DNA from: Gammaproteobacteria bacterium
GTDB lineage: Bacteria; Pseudomonadota; Gammaproteobacteria; Tenderiales; Tenderiaceae
NCBI GenBank assembly: GCA_021731365.1
Contig: JAKFXL010000037.1
Location: forward strand, 61,937 to 125,936
Direction: 5' to 3'
Length of the DNA: 64,000 bases
This document shows positions 1 through 9,303 of this stretch, in pieces (the first letter of the stretch is position 1; each line of letters opens with the position of its first letter). The position numbers were made by a program, and so were the translations under genes. Under the pieces are notes generated by a model. The model had not been told where the DNA came from. It did not search any database and saw nothing but the letters and a program-made list of their open reading frames with translations.

Positions 1-2
1 CA

Positions 3-1142
3 GGAGCCTTCCGGCTTGCGCCAGGGTTGGTCATTGATCCTGTATCTCCCGCCAATGAGGTTGATTTTGGTCGTCGTACCGATCGTTACGATCTTGCACT
101 GCAACATAATGTCTCCCTGTTTGATAATTTGCGTGTGGCGTGGGGGGGTGGTTTGCGTGATGACAAGGTGTGGGGCGGCAGAAATTTGATGGGGGATGTC
201 ACCATCAACAACTATCTTAAATATGGATTTATGAATGTTGAATGGGACGTAAAAAGCCCATGGCTATTTAATGCTGGTTTAATGGTGGAAGATTACAGTA
301 CGACTGGCACAGCGGTGTCGCCACGGCTGGGGGCTAATTACAGCTTTTCACCAATGCAGAGTGTGCGCTTGACCGGGTCAAAGGCCGTGCGAACCCCGTC
401 GATGTTTGAGTATGCAACGGATTACGGTATCTATGGCGCAGCTACCAATCTGTATAGCGGTAATACATTGATTGGCCCTGGCCCAGCGCTTGATCTGCTC
501 TTCTGGGGTGGGACACGGCAGACGCGGGTTGAGAAGATCACTTCGTTTGAACTCGGTTACCATCTGGCAACACGGGCAGACAGCGCTTTTTTTGACGCTA
601 AAATCTATCGTGATGACCTTAGTGAGTTGATCTTTAAAGTTGATAACCCCGGCACATTTAGTCTGGGGCACAACTCACTCTACCTTAACTGTTGCCATAT
701 TGTGATTAAAGGCGTAGAGCTGGAGACGAAGCTGGTTGTGGCGGAGAGAAATAGTCTCTATCTGGGGTATGCGTACACCCATATGCGTGATGCCGATACA
801 GGTAAAACACTGTTAATGGCCCCAAAACATAGCGCAAGCCTGTTATATATGGTTGATTTTGACAAAGAGTATAGTGCCGGCGTTGGTTACTACTTCACTG
901 ATAAAATTCAGGGATGGGAGTCGGCAGATGCTGAGGCGGTGAGGAGTGTTGTGCACCGCCTTGATCTGAAAATAAGCAGGAAATTTGTGATGATGAGTGA
1001 TGAGATTGAGGTGGCTTTGGTTATCAGAAATGCGTTAGGTAAGTATGAAGAGATGGAAGTCTTGCGACCTAAGGCCAGTTTTGCAGAGTTAAATGAAATT
1101 GGCCCTTCAGCATATGTGAGCGTAAAGGTGCAGCTAGACTGA
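3..1142 (+). CDS. TonB-dependent outer-membrane receptor, C-terminal part (5' truncated)
   Basis: The reading frame is open from the first base, so the N-terminal plug and the start lie upstream; 379 residues are visible. The visible part has the features of a TonB-dependent receptor barrel: alternating amphipathic strands such as YLKYGFMNVEWDV and SLYLGYAYTHMRD, strand-turn-strand spacing, and RLTGSKAVRTPSMFEYA, which matches the 'R.P...E' region of these barrels. The final strand is AYVSVKVQLD, without the usual terminal aromatic residue. Such receptors take up ferric siderophores, cobalamin or other bulky ligands across the outer membrane using TonB energy. The next gene encodes a periplasmic binding protein, so the two may act on one ligand, which the sequence does not identify. 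The family call is firm; the substrate is unknown. Confidence 0.85.
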   Translation, partial: GAFRLAPGLVIDPVSPANEVDFGRRTDRYDLALQHNVSLFDNLRVAWGGGLRDDKVWGGRNLMGDVTINNYLKYGFMNVEWDVKSPWLFNAGLMVEDYSTTGTAVSPRLGANYSFSPMQSVRLTGSKAVRTPSMFEYATDYGIYGAATNLYSGNTLIGPGPALDLLFWGGTRQTRVEKITSFELGYHLATRADSAFFDAKIYRDDLSELIFKVDNPGTFSLGHNSLYLNCCHIVIKGVELETKLVVAERNSLYLGYAYTHMRDADTGKTLLMAPKHSASLLYMVDFDKEYSAGVGYYFTDKIQGWESADAEAVRSVVHRLDLKISRKFVMMSDEIEVALVIRNALGKYEEMEVLRPKASFAELNEIGPSAYVSVKVQLD

Positions 1143-1205
1143 GCAGATGGTTGAAACCGTGGGGGCGGTTGTCAGCGTAGGCGGGTGAATTAGGTGATGT
1201 GGTTG

Positions 1206-2123
1206 ATGAGATTAATGTTGTCGACAACATTGGCACTGTTATTCAGTGCCAACGTTGATGCTCGTCTGCTATTAATTGTAAGCCAGGAGAGTCCGGTCTA
1301 TCAGGAGTTTCAACAGGGCATGTTAGGTACGCTGAACAGCGTAGCAGCGGAAGCGCTGGATTTGCGTACGGCAGATGATGTCGATGGGTTGGACTTTTCT
1401 CCGTACAGTGCCATTGTGGTTGCAGGTGTTGACGCTGCCAAAGTGGTGGCTGCACGCAATTTCCTGGATAAACCGGTGTTATACACGATGTTGCCTTTAA
1501 GTAGCTATCAGTGGCTGGATGCCCATGGCATGCTGAGTCCACAACACAAACTACTGTATATAGATCAACCGGTCGGTCGTTATTTGCAGCTTGTACGTGC
1601 CGCTATGCCGGATATAACCACGATTGCTTATTTATACGGTGAAACGTCGGCGTTTTATATTGATGAGCTCAAAAAAACTGTCGATGCCACTAAATTGCAG
1701 ATGATTTTTGGGGACATGATGGGGAGTGATAAATTGTCGAGTCTGCTTAAAAGCATCTCTGCCGACAGCGATGTAATGTTGCTTCTACCGGATCCATTTT
1801 TTTATAATCGTCGTGTAGTTCAGGAGGTATTACTGGCCAGTTTTCGTTATAAACATCCGTTGGTTGTTTATTCGGAATCATTCTTGAAGGCGGGGGCGAT
1901 GTTGGCGTTGTTCTCTACACCAGGGCAGATTGGTCGTCAGACCGCGGAGATCGTCAACTGTTTAGGACGGCCATGTTATGGCACTGTTATGCAGCGCTCT
2001 GCGCCAAAATATTTTTCTGTAATGGTAAATGATGTAGTTGCACGTCAAATGGGGATGAGCAGCAAAAGTGCCGAAGAGCTACAACAGGAGCTGGAATCCA
2101 TAGGCACTTCAAGACCGCGGTAG
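1206..2123 (+). CDS. Periplasmic ABC-type substrate-binding protein-like
   Basis: About 305 residues. It starts with a signal peptide (MRLMLSTTLALLFSANVDA). The mature part has alternating beta-alpha segments (LLLIVSQES, AIVVAGVDAAK, PVLYTMLPLSS, IAYLYGETSAFY, VMLLLPDPFFYN, PLVVYSESFLKAGAMLALFSTP) like the ABC_sub_bind family (PF04392), which has a two-lobe periplasmic fold. The start is ambiguous: GTG at 1194 and ATG at 1197 are in frame, but the AGGTGA at 1192-1197 best serves the ATG at 1206. No permease or ATPase follows. The gene lies 60-odd bases after a TonB-dependent receptor, an arrangement known for receptors that carry a dedicated periplasmic component. The ligand is unknown. Confidence 0.65.
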   Translation: MRLMLSTTLALLFSANVDARLLLIVSQESPVYQEFQQGMLGTLNSVAAEALDLRTADDVDGLDFSPYSAIVVAGVDAAKVVAARNFLDKPVLYTMLPLSSYQWLDAHGMLSPQHKLLYIDQPVGRYLQLVRAAMPDITTIAYLYGETSAFYIDELKKTVDATKLQMIFGDMMGSDKLSSLLKSISADSDVMLLLPDPFFYNRRVVQEVLLASFRYKHPLVVYSESFLKAGAMLALFSTPGQIGRQTAEIVNCLGRPCYGTVMQRSAPKYFSVMVNDVVARQMGMSSKSAEELQQELESIGTSRPR

Positions 2124-2253
2124 CTGTGAGCGTTGTATAGATTTTTCCTTGTAATTTTTCACTTCTTGACTATTGTTCTAACGGGCGTTGTTGGTTTTTC
2201 CCTGGCATTAAAGGCATTTTCCCAATTTTTATACTTTAAACAGGAGTATATAT

Positions 2254-2355
2254 ATGGTTGAACAGCGTAGTGCAGGTGATGATGACATGATCATTGTTGT
2301 GGGGGCCGCGGTAATTTTGCTGATTGTCGGCTTTTTTGGCAAAATGCTGATGTGA
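2254..2355 (+). CDS. Small single-span membrane protein (33 aa), uncharacterised
   Basis: An ATG at 2254 is preceded by AGGAG (2242-2246) at ideal spacing. The 33-codon frame has an acidic N-terminus (MVEQRSAGDDD), one hydrophobic span (about residues 12-29, IIVVGAAVILLIVGFFG) and a short tail KMLM before TGA. A strong rho-independent terminator follows about 45 bases later, so the gene could be the last in a transcript with the binding-protein gene or have its own promoter. The strong ribosome site, clean topology and terminator argue for a real gene. No function can be assigned; small single-span proteins of this kind often stabilise a larger membrane complex, but that is only an analogy. 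Confidence 0.6.
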   Translation: MVEQRSAGDDDMIIVVGAAVILLIVGFFGKMLM

Positions 2356-2398
2356 CGTGGCTGTTTTGTTTGGTGTGGAATTTTCTCTATAATTTTTT

Positions 2399-2427
2399 AA
2401 GGGTCGCCACGGCGGCCCTTCGTTTTT
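2399..2427 (+). terminator. Rho-independent terminator
   Basis: The stem AAGGGTCGCC (2399-2408) pairs with GGCGGCCCTT (2411-2420) with one G-T wobble, followed by CGTTTTT. It would end transcription from the binding-protein/small-membrane-protein genes just before trmO. Confidence 0.75.
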
Positions 2428-2441
2428 GGTGAGGCTCCTGA

Positions 2442-3152
2442 TTGCATTATAGTTTTAACACGATTGGGGTAGTCCACTCCTGCTTTAAGGATAAATTCGG
2501 AGTACCTCGCCAGCCAGGGCTGATCGCTGGTGCACGAGGTGAAATTGAGCTTCTTCCTCCTTACGATCGTGCCGAGGCTGTTGCCGGGCTTGAGGCATTT
2601 TCCCATCTCTGGATCAGTTTTGTATTTCATCACTGTCTTGAAAATGATAAGCGCCTGAGCGTGCGGCCGCCACGACTGGGGGGGAATAAAAAGCTGGGTG
2701 TATTTGCTACCCGGGCCACACATCGTCCCAACCCTATTGGATTGTCGGTGGTCGCGTTGGATGAGATTGTTCAATATCGGGGGGGGATACACCTGCGGGT
2801 TTCGGGGCTCGATTTGGTGGAAGGGACGCCTGTGCTGGATATTAAACCCTATCTGCCTTATGCAGATTGTATTGTTGACGCGAAGGCGGGTTATGCACAG
2901 GAGCCACCCCTTAGTGTACTAAAAGTGGACTTTAGTGCTGAGGCCCAAAAGGGCTGTGCTCAATATGAGCAGTGCTGGCCGGGATTGGCTGATTTGATTG
3001 AATCGGTGATTAGCCTCGATCCGCGTCCCGCATATAGCCGTCGTATTGAGCCTGAACGGGTATTTGGTATCTGTCTGTACGATCTGGATGTGCGTTGGCG
3101 GGTGAAAGAGGAGGGGGTGGCGGAGGTTGTAGAGTTATGTAAAGTTGTATGA
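2442..3152 (+). CDS. trmO: tRNA (N6-threonylcarbamoyladenosine(37)-N6)-methyltransferase TrmO
   Basis: 236 residues, essentially the same length as E. coli TrmO (TsaA/YaeB, 235). The N-terminus (IGVVHSCFKDKFGVPRQPGL) matches the family. The core motifs FSHLWISFVFH, TRATHRPNPIGLSVV and LDLVEGTPVLDIKPYLPYAD are the beta-barrel SAM-binding signature of the UPF0066/TrmO family. TrmO methylates t6A37 in tRNA-Thr(GGU) to m6t6A, tuning decoding. The start is a TTG at 2442, chosen because GAGG lies at 2431-2434 and the homologous N-terminus begins there. The gene stands alone after a terminator and before fabA. Confidence 0.93.
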   Translation: MHYSFNTIGVVHSCFKDKFGVPRQPGLIAGARGEIELLPPYDRAEAVAGLEAFSHLWISFVFHHCLENDKRLSVRPPRLGGNKKLGVFATRATHRPNPIGLSVVALDEIVQYRGGIHLRVSGLDLVEGTPVLDIKPYLPYADCIVDAKAGYAQEPPLSVLKVDFSAEAQKGCAQYEQCWPGLADLIESVISLDPRPAYSRRIEPERVFGICLYDLDVRWRVKEEGVAEVVELCKVV

Positions 3153-3361
3153 CATACAATGTTGTTTTTTTGTAACTTGTTGTATTTTTAATCATTTTGC
3201 TCATTAATAATGTTTCTGTTAATGTGCGCCTTGCCAAATGAGCGTTTCTGCTACCATTTGCGGTCATTTAATCTTTGGGTGGGGGTTGTTTTAGTCATGG
3301 TCTGCGTTTGTCGCTATCCTGGCTCTGCGGAACTCCAAAAACGATAGAAAAACAGAAAGTC

Positions 3362-3877
3362 ATGCAGACAAAAAATAGTTATACACGGGATGAGTTGCTG
3401 AGCTGTGGGCGAGGTGAACTGTTTGGTCTGGGCAATGCACAATTGCCACTGCCGCCGATGCTGATGTTTGATCGTGTCACTTCGATTACACGGGATGGGG
3501 GAACCCACGGCAAGGGGCAGATTATCGCTGAGCTTGATATTACCCCTGACCTCTGGTTTTTTGATTGCCATTTTCAGGGCGATCCGGTCATGCCGGGGTG
3601 TCTGGGGCTGGATGCGATGTGGCAGTTGATCGGTTTTTTTCTGGGCTGGTGTGGTGGTCCGGGCCGTGGTCGTGCCCTGGGTGTGGGTGAAGTGGGCTTT
3701 CGTGGTCAGGTGACCCCTGAAAAGAGGTTGGTGACCTATCGTATCGACATGAATAGGGTCATTATGCGTAAGTTGTTTATGGGAGTAGGTGATGCGGAAA
3801 TGGAAGTTGATGGCAAGGTGATTTACACTGCTAAAGATTTGCGAGTTGGCTTGTTTACTTCCACTGAAAATATGTGA
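3362..3877 (+). CDS. fabA: 3-hydroxydecanoyl-ACP dehydratase/isomerase FabA
   Basis: 171 residues from the ATG at 3362, against 172 in E. coli. The enzyme dehydrates 3-hydroxyacyl-ACP and isomerises trans-2- to cis-3-decenoyl-ACP, the entry step for unsaturated fatty acids. Catalytic His70 (in FDCHFQGDP) and Asp84 (in GCLGLDAMW) are both present at their family positions. The frame is open another 29 codons upstream (to 3275), but those codons look unlike the family and the homologous N-terminus starts at [22 protein letters not shown]. fabB follows 11 bases after the stop, the standard fabAB operon. The 209-base upstream region is AT-rich; I see no clear FabR or FadR palindrome in it. Confidence 0.97.
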   Translation: MQTKNSYTRDELLSCGRGELFGLGNAQLPLPPMLMFDRVTSITRDGGTHGKGQIIAELDITPDLWFFDCHFQGDPVMPGCLGLDAMWQLIGFFLGWCGGPGRGRALGVGEVGFRGQVTPEKRLVTYRIDMNRVIMRKLFMGVGDAEMEVDGKVIYTAKDLRVGLFTSTENM

Positions 3878-3888
3878 GGGTGTGACCG

Positions 3889-5109
3889 GTGAGACGTGTA
3901 GTTGTCACAGGAGTCGGAATTGTTTCCAGCATTGGTAACAATCAGCATGAGGTTGTTGATGCGCTTAGAACCGGTCGTTCCGGTATCGAGTTTGCCCCCC
4001 AATATGCCGAGATGGGGTTTCGCTCCCATGTTCATGGGGCCATACACATTGATACTGAGGTACTGATTGAGCGCAAGCAGCGCCGTTTTATGGGTGATGC
4101 AGCCGCTTTTAACTATATTGCCATGCAGCAGGCTATCGAGGATGCGGGGCTGAGTGAAGAGCAGGTCTCTAATCCCCGCTCGGGTTTGATTGTGGGGTCT
4201 GGTGGCGCTTCCCATGCCAGCACAGTTGCGGCGGCTGATATCTTGCGTGAGAAGGGCATTCGTCGTGTGGGGCCCTACATGGTGCCCAAAACCATGGGCA
4301 GCACCACGTCGGCTAACTTGGCCACGGCCTTTAAGATTAAGGGTGTTAACTACTCCATCAGCTCTGCATGCTCTACCAGCGCCCACTGCATAGGTAACGC
4401 AATGGAGCAGATCCAGCTGGGCAAGCAGGATGTTGTGTTTGCCGGTGGCGGTGAGGAGCTGGGCTGGGAAGGTTCCATGATGTTCGACGCTATGGGTGCG
4501 CTCTCGTCCAAATACAACGATACCCCCGCTAAGGCTTCGCGTGCCTATGATGCTGAGCGTGATGGTTTTGTCATCTCTGGTGGTGGCGGCCTGTTGGTGC
4601 TTGAGGCGCTGGAGCATGCTCAGGCCCGTGGTGCCAGGATCTATGCTGAGTTGGTGGGATATGGTGCCACGTCTGATGGTTTTGACATGGTTCAGCCCTC
4701 AGGTGAAGGGGCGGCCCGCTGTATGCGTCTGGCGCTGGAGGGGGTGAGTGGAAGTGTAGACTATATTAATGCCCACGGTACCAGTACACCTGCCGGTGAT
4801 ATGAAGGAGCTGGAGGCGATTCGTGCGGTGTTTGGTGAGGGGGTGATCCCGGCTATTAGCTCTACCAAGTCACTCACAGGTCACGCCTTGGGTGCTGCCG
4901 GTGTGAATGAGGCGATCTATTCCTTGCTGATGATGCAGCACGGTTTCTTGGCTGCCTCAGCGAATATCGATAATCTTGACCAGTCGGCTGACGGTATGCC
5001 GATTCTACTTGAGGCCAGACACAACGTTGAGATCAACACTGTGCTGTCCAACAGTTTTGGTTTTGGCGGCACCAATGCCTGTCTCGTTTTTCAGCGCTAT
5101 CACGGCTAG
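3889..5109 (+). CDS. fabB: 3-oxoacyl-ACP synthase I FabB
   Basis: 406 residues with a GTG start at 3889. It condenses malonyl-ACP with acyl-ACP, including cis-3-decenoyl-ACP made by FabA, to elongate unsaturated chains in the cytoplasm. The thiolase-fold catalytic triad is visible: Cys161 in [10 protein letters not shown], His296 in [11 protein letters not shown] and His332 in [12 protein letters not shown]. The C-terminal [10 protein letters not shown] glycine-rich motif is intact. The gene lies 11 bases after fabA and is probably translated from the same message. It is FabB rather than FabF judging by the pairing with fabA and by similarity along the length. Confidence 0.97.
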   Translation: MRRVVVTGVGIVSSIGNNQHEVVDALRTGRSGIEFAPQYAEMGFRSHVHGAIHIDTEVLIERKQRRFMGDAAAFNYIAMQQAIEDAGLSEEQVSNPRSGLIVGSGGASHASTVAAADILREKGIRRVGPYMVPKTMGSTTSANLATAFKIKGVNYSISSACSTSAHCIGNAMEQIQLGKQDVVFAGGGEELGWEGSMMFDAMGALSSKYNDTPAKASRAYDAERDGFVISGGGGLLVLEALEHAQARGARIYAELVGYGATSDGFDMVQPSGEGAARCMRLALEGVSGSVDYINAHGTSTPAGDMKELEAIRAVFGEGVIPAISSTKSLTGHALGAAGVNEAIYSLLMMQHGFLAASANIDNLDQSADGMPILLEARHNVEINTVLSNSFGFGGTNACLVFQRYHG

Positions 5110-5162
5110 TTTCTACCGCTAGTTATTCAGTAGGTCAGCTCTGCCTGACAAAGGCAAATCTC

Positions 5163-7346
5163 ATGGACACCCCACTGCAATTTTTTGCCACCGTGCCTAA
5201 AGGCATGGTGGCCTCTCTATTAACCGAGTTAACACTGCTTGGTGCTGGCTCAGTGCGTGAACAGCCTGCGGGTGTTGAGTTTACCGGTTCGATGGAGACG
5301 GCTTACCGGATCTGCCTCTGGTCACGCACCGTCGGCCGGGTATTGTTGCCACTGGTCAAGTTTGCAGTGTCGTCTGAAGAGACGCTGTATGCCGGTGTGC
5401 AGACCATCGATTGGCAGAGCCATTTTGATGTTCATGCTACCTTTGCTGTGGACTTTACCGGTCGTTCTGACGCCATTCGCCACACCCAGTTTGGCGCGCT
5501 TAAGATCAAGGATGGAATTGTTGATCAGTTTCGTCTTGCCACGGGGGAGCGCCCTTCGGTCAATCTGGAACAGCCGGATATCCGCATTAATGCTCACCTT
5601 CATCGTGACGAATTGACCATCAGCCTTGATCTGTCGGGCGAAAGCCTGCACCGCCGCCACTATCGGGTTGAAACGGTGACTGCCCCTTTGAAGGAGAACC
5701 TGGCAGCCGCCATTCTGTTGCGGGCTGGCTGGCCAGAGGTGGCAGCTCAGGGTGGGGCGTTTGTTGATCCAATGTGTGGTTCGGGCACGTTTGTCATTGA
5801 GGCGGCCATGATTGCGGCAGACATCGCCCCGGGACTGCTGCGGGATCACTACGGGTTTTTTGCCTGGCGCCAGCATGATACTGATGTATGGCAGCGGCTG
5901 GTCGATGAGGCGCAGGTGCGGCGTAGCCATGGCATAGATAAGTTGCCGCCCATCTACGGTTACGATGTCGACCCACGATCCGTCTCTGCCGCTCAGGCCA
6001 ACGTGACGGCGGCAGGATTGGACGATTACATTCGTATTGTTCGCCGTGATGCCGCTGAGTTGGCCCCGCCAGTGGGCGTGATGCCTGGGTTGTTGGCGGT
6101 TAATCCCCCTTATGGTGAGCGTCTCGGTCAGGAGGCTGAATTGATGCCGCTGTATGCCCAGTTGGGCAGCCGTTTAAAAGCCCATTTCACCGGCTGGCGC
6201 GTGGTGGTGCTGACAGGCAACCCGGAGCTGGCCAAGCAGATGGGGATTCGTGCCCGCCATACCCACAATATGTTTAATGGCGCGCTGGAGTGTAAGTTGC
6301 TGCGTTTTGAGCTTGATCCACAGTGGTACATCACGCTGGGGGGTGGGGTGCGCCCCGCCAAGCTTGAGTCCTTGGGGCCGGGGGCAGAGATGCTGGCCAA
6401 TCGCCTGCGTAAAAACCTGAAGGAGCTGGGTCGTTGGGCGGAGCGGGAAGCGATCAGCTGTTACCGGCTCTATGATGCGGACATGCCGGAGTATAACCTT
6501 GCCATTGATCTCTACCAGGGTGAGACCTGTTGGGTCCATGTGCAGGAGTATGAAGCGCCCAAAACGGTTGATGAACAGAAGGCCACCACCAGACTGAAAG
6601 AGGCACTGGCAGTGATTCCTGCGGTGCTGGATATCCCTTATGAACAGATGTTCCTCAAGGTGCGCCAGCGCCAGAAGGGGGTGTCACAGTATGAAAAGCA
6701 GGCCGACAGAAAAGAGTTTCATGAGGTGGTGGAGAGTGGCCTGACGTTTCTGGTCAATTTCAGTGACTATCTCGATACAGGGCTCTTTTTGGATCACCGC
6801 ATTACCCGCCAGAAGTTGCGTGGTTGGGCGGAGGGCCGGGACTTTCTTAATCTGTTTGCGTATACCGGTACAGGTAGCGTCTACGCGGCGGCGGGCGGGG
6901 CGAAGAGTACAACCACGATTGACATGTCCAATACCTATCTCGATTGGGCCAAGCGCAACATGGCGCTGAATGGATTCAAGGGGCGTGACCACCATTTTGT
7001 GCAGGCAGACTGTTTACAGTGGCTGGCGGAGCAGGCCAGTAGCCCGTGGGGTCGGCGTTATGGGCTTATTTTCCTTGACCCACCCACCTTCTCCAGCTCC
7101 AAGCGGATGCAGCAGGCCTTTGATGTGCAGCGTGATCATGTTGAGCTGCTGCGTCATGCCATTAAACTGTTACAGCCGGGCGGGGTGCTGGTTTTCTCCA
7201 ATAATAACCGGCGGTTCCGCTTTGATGGGGAGGCGCTGGCGGATACAGGGGTGGTGGTAGAGGAGATTAGTGCGGCAACTATTCCACGGGATTACGCCCG
7301 TAACCCGCGCATCCATGTCTGCTGGGTACTGCACAAACCGCAATAA
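5163..7346 (+). CDS. rlmL: Bifunctional 23S rRNA methyltransferase RlmKL (m2G2445 / m7G2069)
   Basis: 727 residues, a fusion of two methyltransferases. The N-terminal half (RlmL) has a THUMP region (about 50-160), the SAM-binding DPMCGSGTF (202-210) and the catalytic NPPYGERLG (from 314), typical of guanine-N2 methyltransferases. The C-terminal half (RlmK) has FLNLFAYTGTGSVYAA and FLDPPTFSSS motifs. E. coli RlmKL is 702 residues with the same layout. It modifies the peptidyl-transferase region of 23S rRNA during 50S assembly. The gene appears monocistronic, with a bidirectional terminator directly after the stop. Confidence 0.95.
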   Translation: MDTPLQFFATVPKGMVASLLTELTLLGAGSVREQPAGVEFTGSMETAYRICLWSRTVGRVLLPLVKFAVSSEETLYAGVQTIDWQSHFDVHATFAVDFTGRSDAIRHTQFGALKIKDGIVDQFRLATGERPSVNLEQPDIRINAHLHRDELTISLDLSGESLHRRHYRVETVTAPLKENLAAAILLRAGWPEVAAQGGAFVDPMCGSGTFVIEAAMIAADIAPGLLRDHYGFFAWRQHDTDVWQRLVDEAQVRRSHGIDKLPPIYGYDVDPRSVSAAQANVTAAGLDDYIRIVRRDAAELAPPVGVMPGLLAVNPPYGERLGQEAELMPLYAQLGSRLKAHFTGWRVVVLTGNPELAKQMGIRARHTHNMFNGALECKLLRFELDPQWYITLGGGVRPAKLESLGPGAEMLANRLRKNLKELGRWAEREAISCYRLYDADMPEYNLAIDLYQGETCWVHVQEYEAPKTVDEQKATTRLKEALAVIPAVLDIPYEQMFLKVRQRQKGVSQYEKQADRKEFHEVVESGLTFLVNFSDYLDTGLFLDHRITRQKLRGWAEGRDFLNLFAYTGTGSVYAAAGGAKSTTTIDMSNTYLDWAKRNMALNGFKGRDHHFVQADCLQWLAEQASSPWGRRYGLIFLDPPTFSSSKRMQQAFDVQRDHVELLRHAIKLLQPGGVLVFSNNNRRFRFDGEALADTGVVVEEISAATIPRDYARNPRIHVCWVLHKPQ

Positions 7347-7384
7347 AAAGCCGGTGATTGTCTCTATGGGCAATCACCGGCTTT
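7347..7384. terminator. Bidirectional terminator between rlmL and the chemoreceptor gene
   Basis: A perfect 14-bp stem: AAAGCCGGTGATTG (7347-7360), a 10-base loop, and CAATCACCGGCTTT (7371-7384). On the minus strand the stem is followed by TTTTTATTG, so it works best for the minus-strand chemoreceptor gene. It also separates the convergent rlmL, although the plus-strand T tract is weak. Confidence 0.8.
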
Positions 7385-7399
7385 GTCGGTAACGTTTTC

Positions 7400-9034
7400 T
7401 TACACTCTGAATTGAATAACTACGGTGTTGAGCTGTTTGGCAAGCAGTCCAAGCTGCTGGGTGGATGATGTTATTTCCCCTGCGCTGGTACTGGATTGCT
7501 GGGACATGTTACTGATGTTAATGATGCTGTTGTTGACCTCTTCGGCGACAGCGTTCTGCTCCTCTGCGGCACTGGCAATCTGGGTGGTCATCTGTGAGAT
7601 GGTGACGACGGCGGCGGTGATCGACTCCAGTGCGGTGCCCGCATTGTTTGCCTGCTCGACACTCGATTGGGCCCGTTTTTGACCACGTTCCATCACGCTG
7701 ACGGCTTCATGAGTGCCGGACTGTAGCCGTTCGATCATCTTCTGGATCTCTTCGGTTGATTTCTGGGTACGGCTGGCGAGTGTGCGGACCTCATCGGCCA
7801 CCACGGCAAAACCACGGCCCTGTTCTCCTGCGCGGGCGGCCTCTATGGCGGCATTCAGTGCCAACAGGTTGGTCTGGTCAGCAATCTCTTTAATCACGCT
7901 GAGCACGCTGCCGATGTTGTCGCTGTCCTTTTCCAGCCGTTTCATCACCTCGGCAGCCTGGCGCACCTCGGCAGCCAGGGCGTTGATCTCTTTGATGGAG
8001 TTGACAACAATCTGTTTGCCGTTAGCGGCCTCGCGGTTTGCCGCATTTGCCGCATCGGCGGCATCGCTGACGTTCCGTGCTACCTCTTGTACTGTGGCAA
8101 CCATCTCATTCATGGCGGTCGCTACCTGTTCAGTCTCCTGCTGCTGCTGGCTCAGGTTGTCTGTTGTATCGTTGCTGATCTGTGTCAGTCTGCCCGTTGC
8201 CAAACCGAGCTCGCCCGATGATGTGATAACTTGCTGGATGGATGTTTTTATTTTACCTATAAACAGGTTGAAACCACGGTTCACATCACCGATTTCATCG
8301 TCATGGATGACCGACATGGTGGTGGTGAGGTCGCCGTCACCTTCCGCCAGTGCCAGAAACTGTCTCCCCATGTCACGGATGGGGGTGACAATTGATTTGA
8401 TGATGACAATATAGGCAATGAGGGTGAGTAGGATCCCCATGGTTGCGCTGATGAAGATGGCGCTGTAGGCCTCGGCCTGGATGGTGCCTGTTTTGTCGGA
8501 GAACTCTGTTACCTTACTGGTACCCGTTGCCTCCAGTTTAGTCAGCAGCGCCAGCAATGTTGATGAGTTGGATAGCAGACGTTTGTTGACTTCAGCCATG
8601 GTGGCGCTGGTTTCGTCGTCGGGGCTGCTGCGATAGTTGGCGTAGGCACTTAGCGACTCGTTGCGGGCATTGGCAAAGGAGCTGCGGGCACTCTCCAGCT
8701 GATTTAACAGCCCTTTTTCGATAAGACCGGTGGCTGCCATGAGGGTTAAGGCCTTGTCAGCGATGGTTTCCTCTTCTGCGATTTCTGCGATTATCTGTTT
8801 TGCTTCGTCCTCGTCGGTAATACTGGCCAGATGGTTGAGGTGAATGATCTGTTTCTGAATGTGAATGATTCCCTCCATGGCACCATCAGAGGCATCCCAA
8901 GCAATGGTGGTGATGTACTGCAACCCGTCGGCGAGTTTTTTTGCCCCGTAGTACCCGGCACCGCCACATGACAACAACATTACCGTGATGCCGGCAAAAA
9001 TTACCCCAACGCGGGTGCTGATTTTTACACTCAT
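7400..9034 (-). CDS. Methyl-accepting chemotaxis protein
   Basis: 544 residues. Topology: a membrane span at about 10-31, a periplasmic four-helix-bundle-type sensor (about 32-185, rich in short helical heptads), a second span (about 188-212, [18 protein letters not shown]), a HAMP domain (about 213-265), and a long signalling coiled coil. The hairpin tip that binds CheA/CheW is clear ([35 protein letters not shown]). The protein transmits a periplasmic or membrane signal to a CheA kinase. No che genes and no C-terminal CheR-tethering pentapeptide are visible. Gln/Glu pairs in the adaptation helices ([16 protein letters not shown]) are candidate methylation sites. The start is ATG at 9034 with GGAGAG just upstream. 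The ligand cannot be inferred. Confidence 0.95.
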   Translation of the reverse strand: MSVKISTRVGVIFAGITVMLLSCGGAGYYGAKKLADGLQYITTIAWDASDGAMEGIIHIQKQIIHLNHLASITDEDEAKQIIAEIAEEETIADKALTLMAATGLIEKGLLNQLESARSSFANARNESLSAYANYRSSPDDETSATMAEVNKRLLSNSSTLLALLTKLEATGTSKVTEFSDKTGTIQAEAYSAIFISATMGILLTLIAYIVIIKSIVTPIRDMGRQFLALAEGDGDLTTTMSVIHDDEIGDVNRGFNLFIGKIKTSIQQVITSSGELGLATGRLTQISNDTTDNLSQQQQETEQVATAMNEMVATVQEVARNVSDAADAANAANREAANGKQIVVNSIKEINALAAEVRQAAEVMKRLEKDSDNIGSVLSVIKEIADQTNLLALNAAIEAARAGEQGRGFAVVADEVRTLASRTQKSTEEIQKMIERLQSGTHEAVSVMERGQKRAQSSVEQANNAGTALESITAAVVTISQMTTQIASAAEEQNAVAEEVNNSIINISNMSQQSSTSAGEITSSTQQLGLLAKQLNTVVIQFRV

Positions 9035-9303
9035 TACAACTCTCCAGATTACCGCTTAATTTTTTAAATATGGCTCCACTGTTTTCGGAAGGTTGGGGTT
9101 TTTCATGAGCATAAAGTTTGTGATTTATTACGTTGTTACTTTGACATGAGGATAGATGGTGGTCGGTTGTAACGTCGTCAGGTTGATATAAAGCATTGTT
9201 CATACAGGTCGATAGACTCATTGCTGGCTATTGTGCAGAGTGAATCTGCCGGTATTTGGGATGATTAATATTGCCAAGACACGGATCAGTTCGGGGTGTT
9301 GTT

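Noticed and set aside
3275..3361. 29-codon N-terminal extension of FabA
   Set aside because: The extra residues are unlike any FabA, and the homologous N-terminus starts at ATG 3362, which puts the catalytic residues at their family positions.
7713..8414. A long plus-strand open frame (233 codons) opposite the chemoreceptor gene
   Set aside because: It is the antisense shadow of a well-supported chemoreceptor. It is Ser/Ala-rich, as expected from a mirrored coiled coil, and has no recognisable domain or ribosome site.
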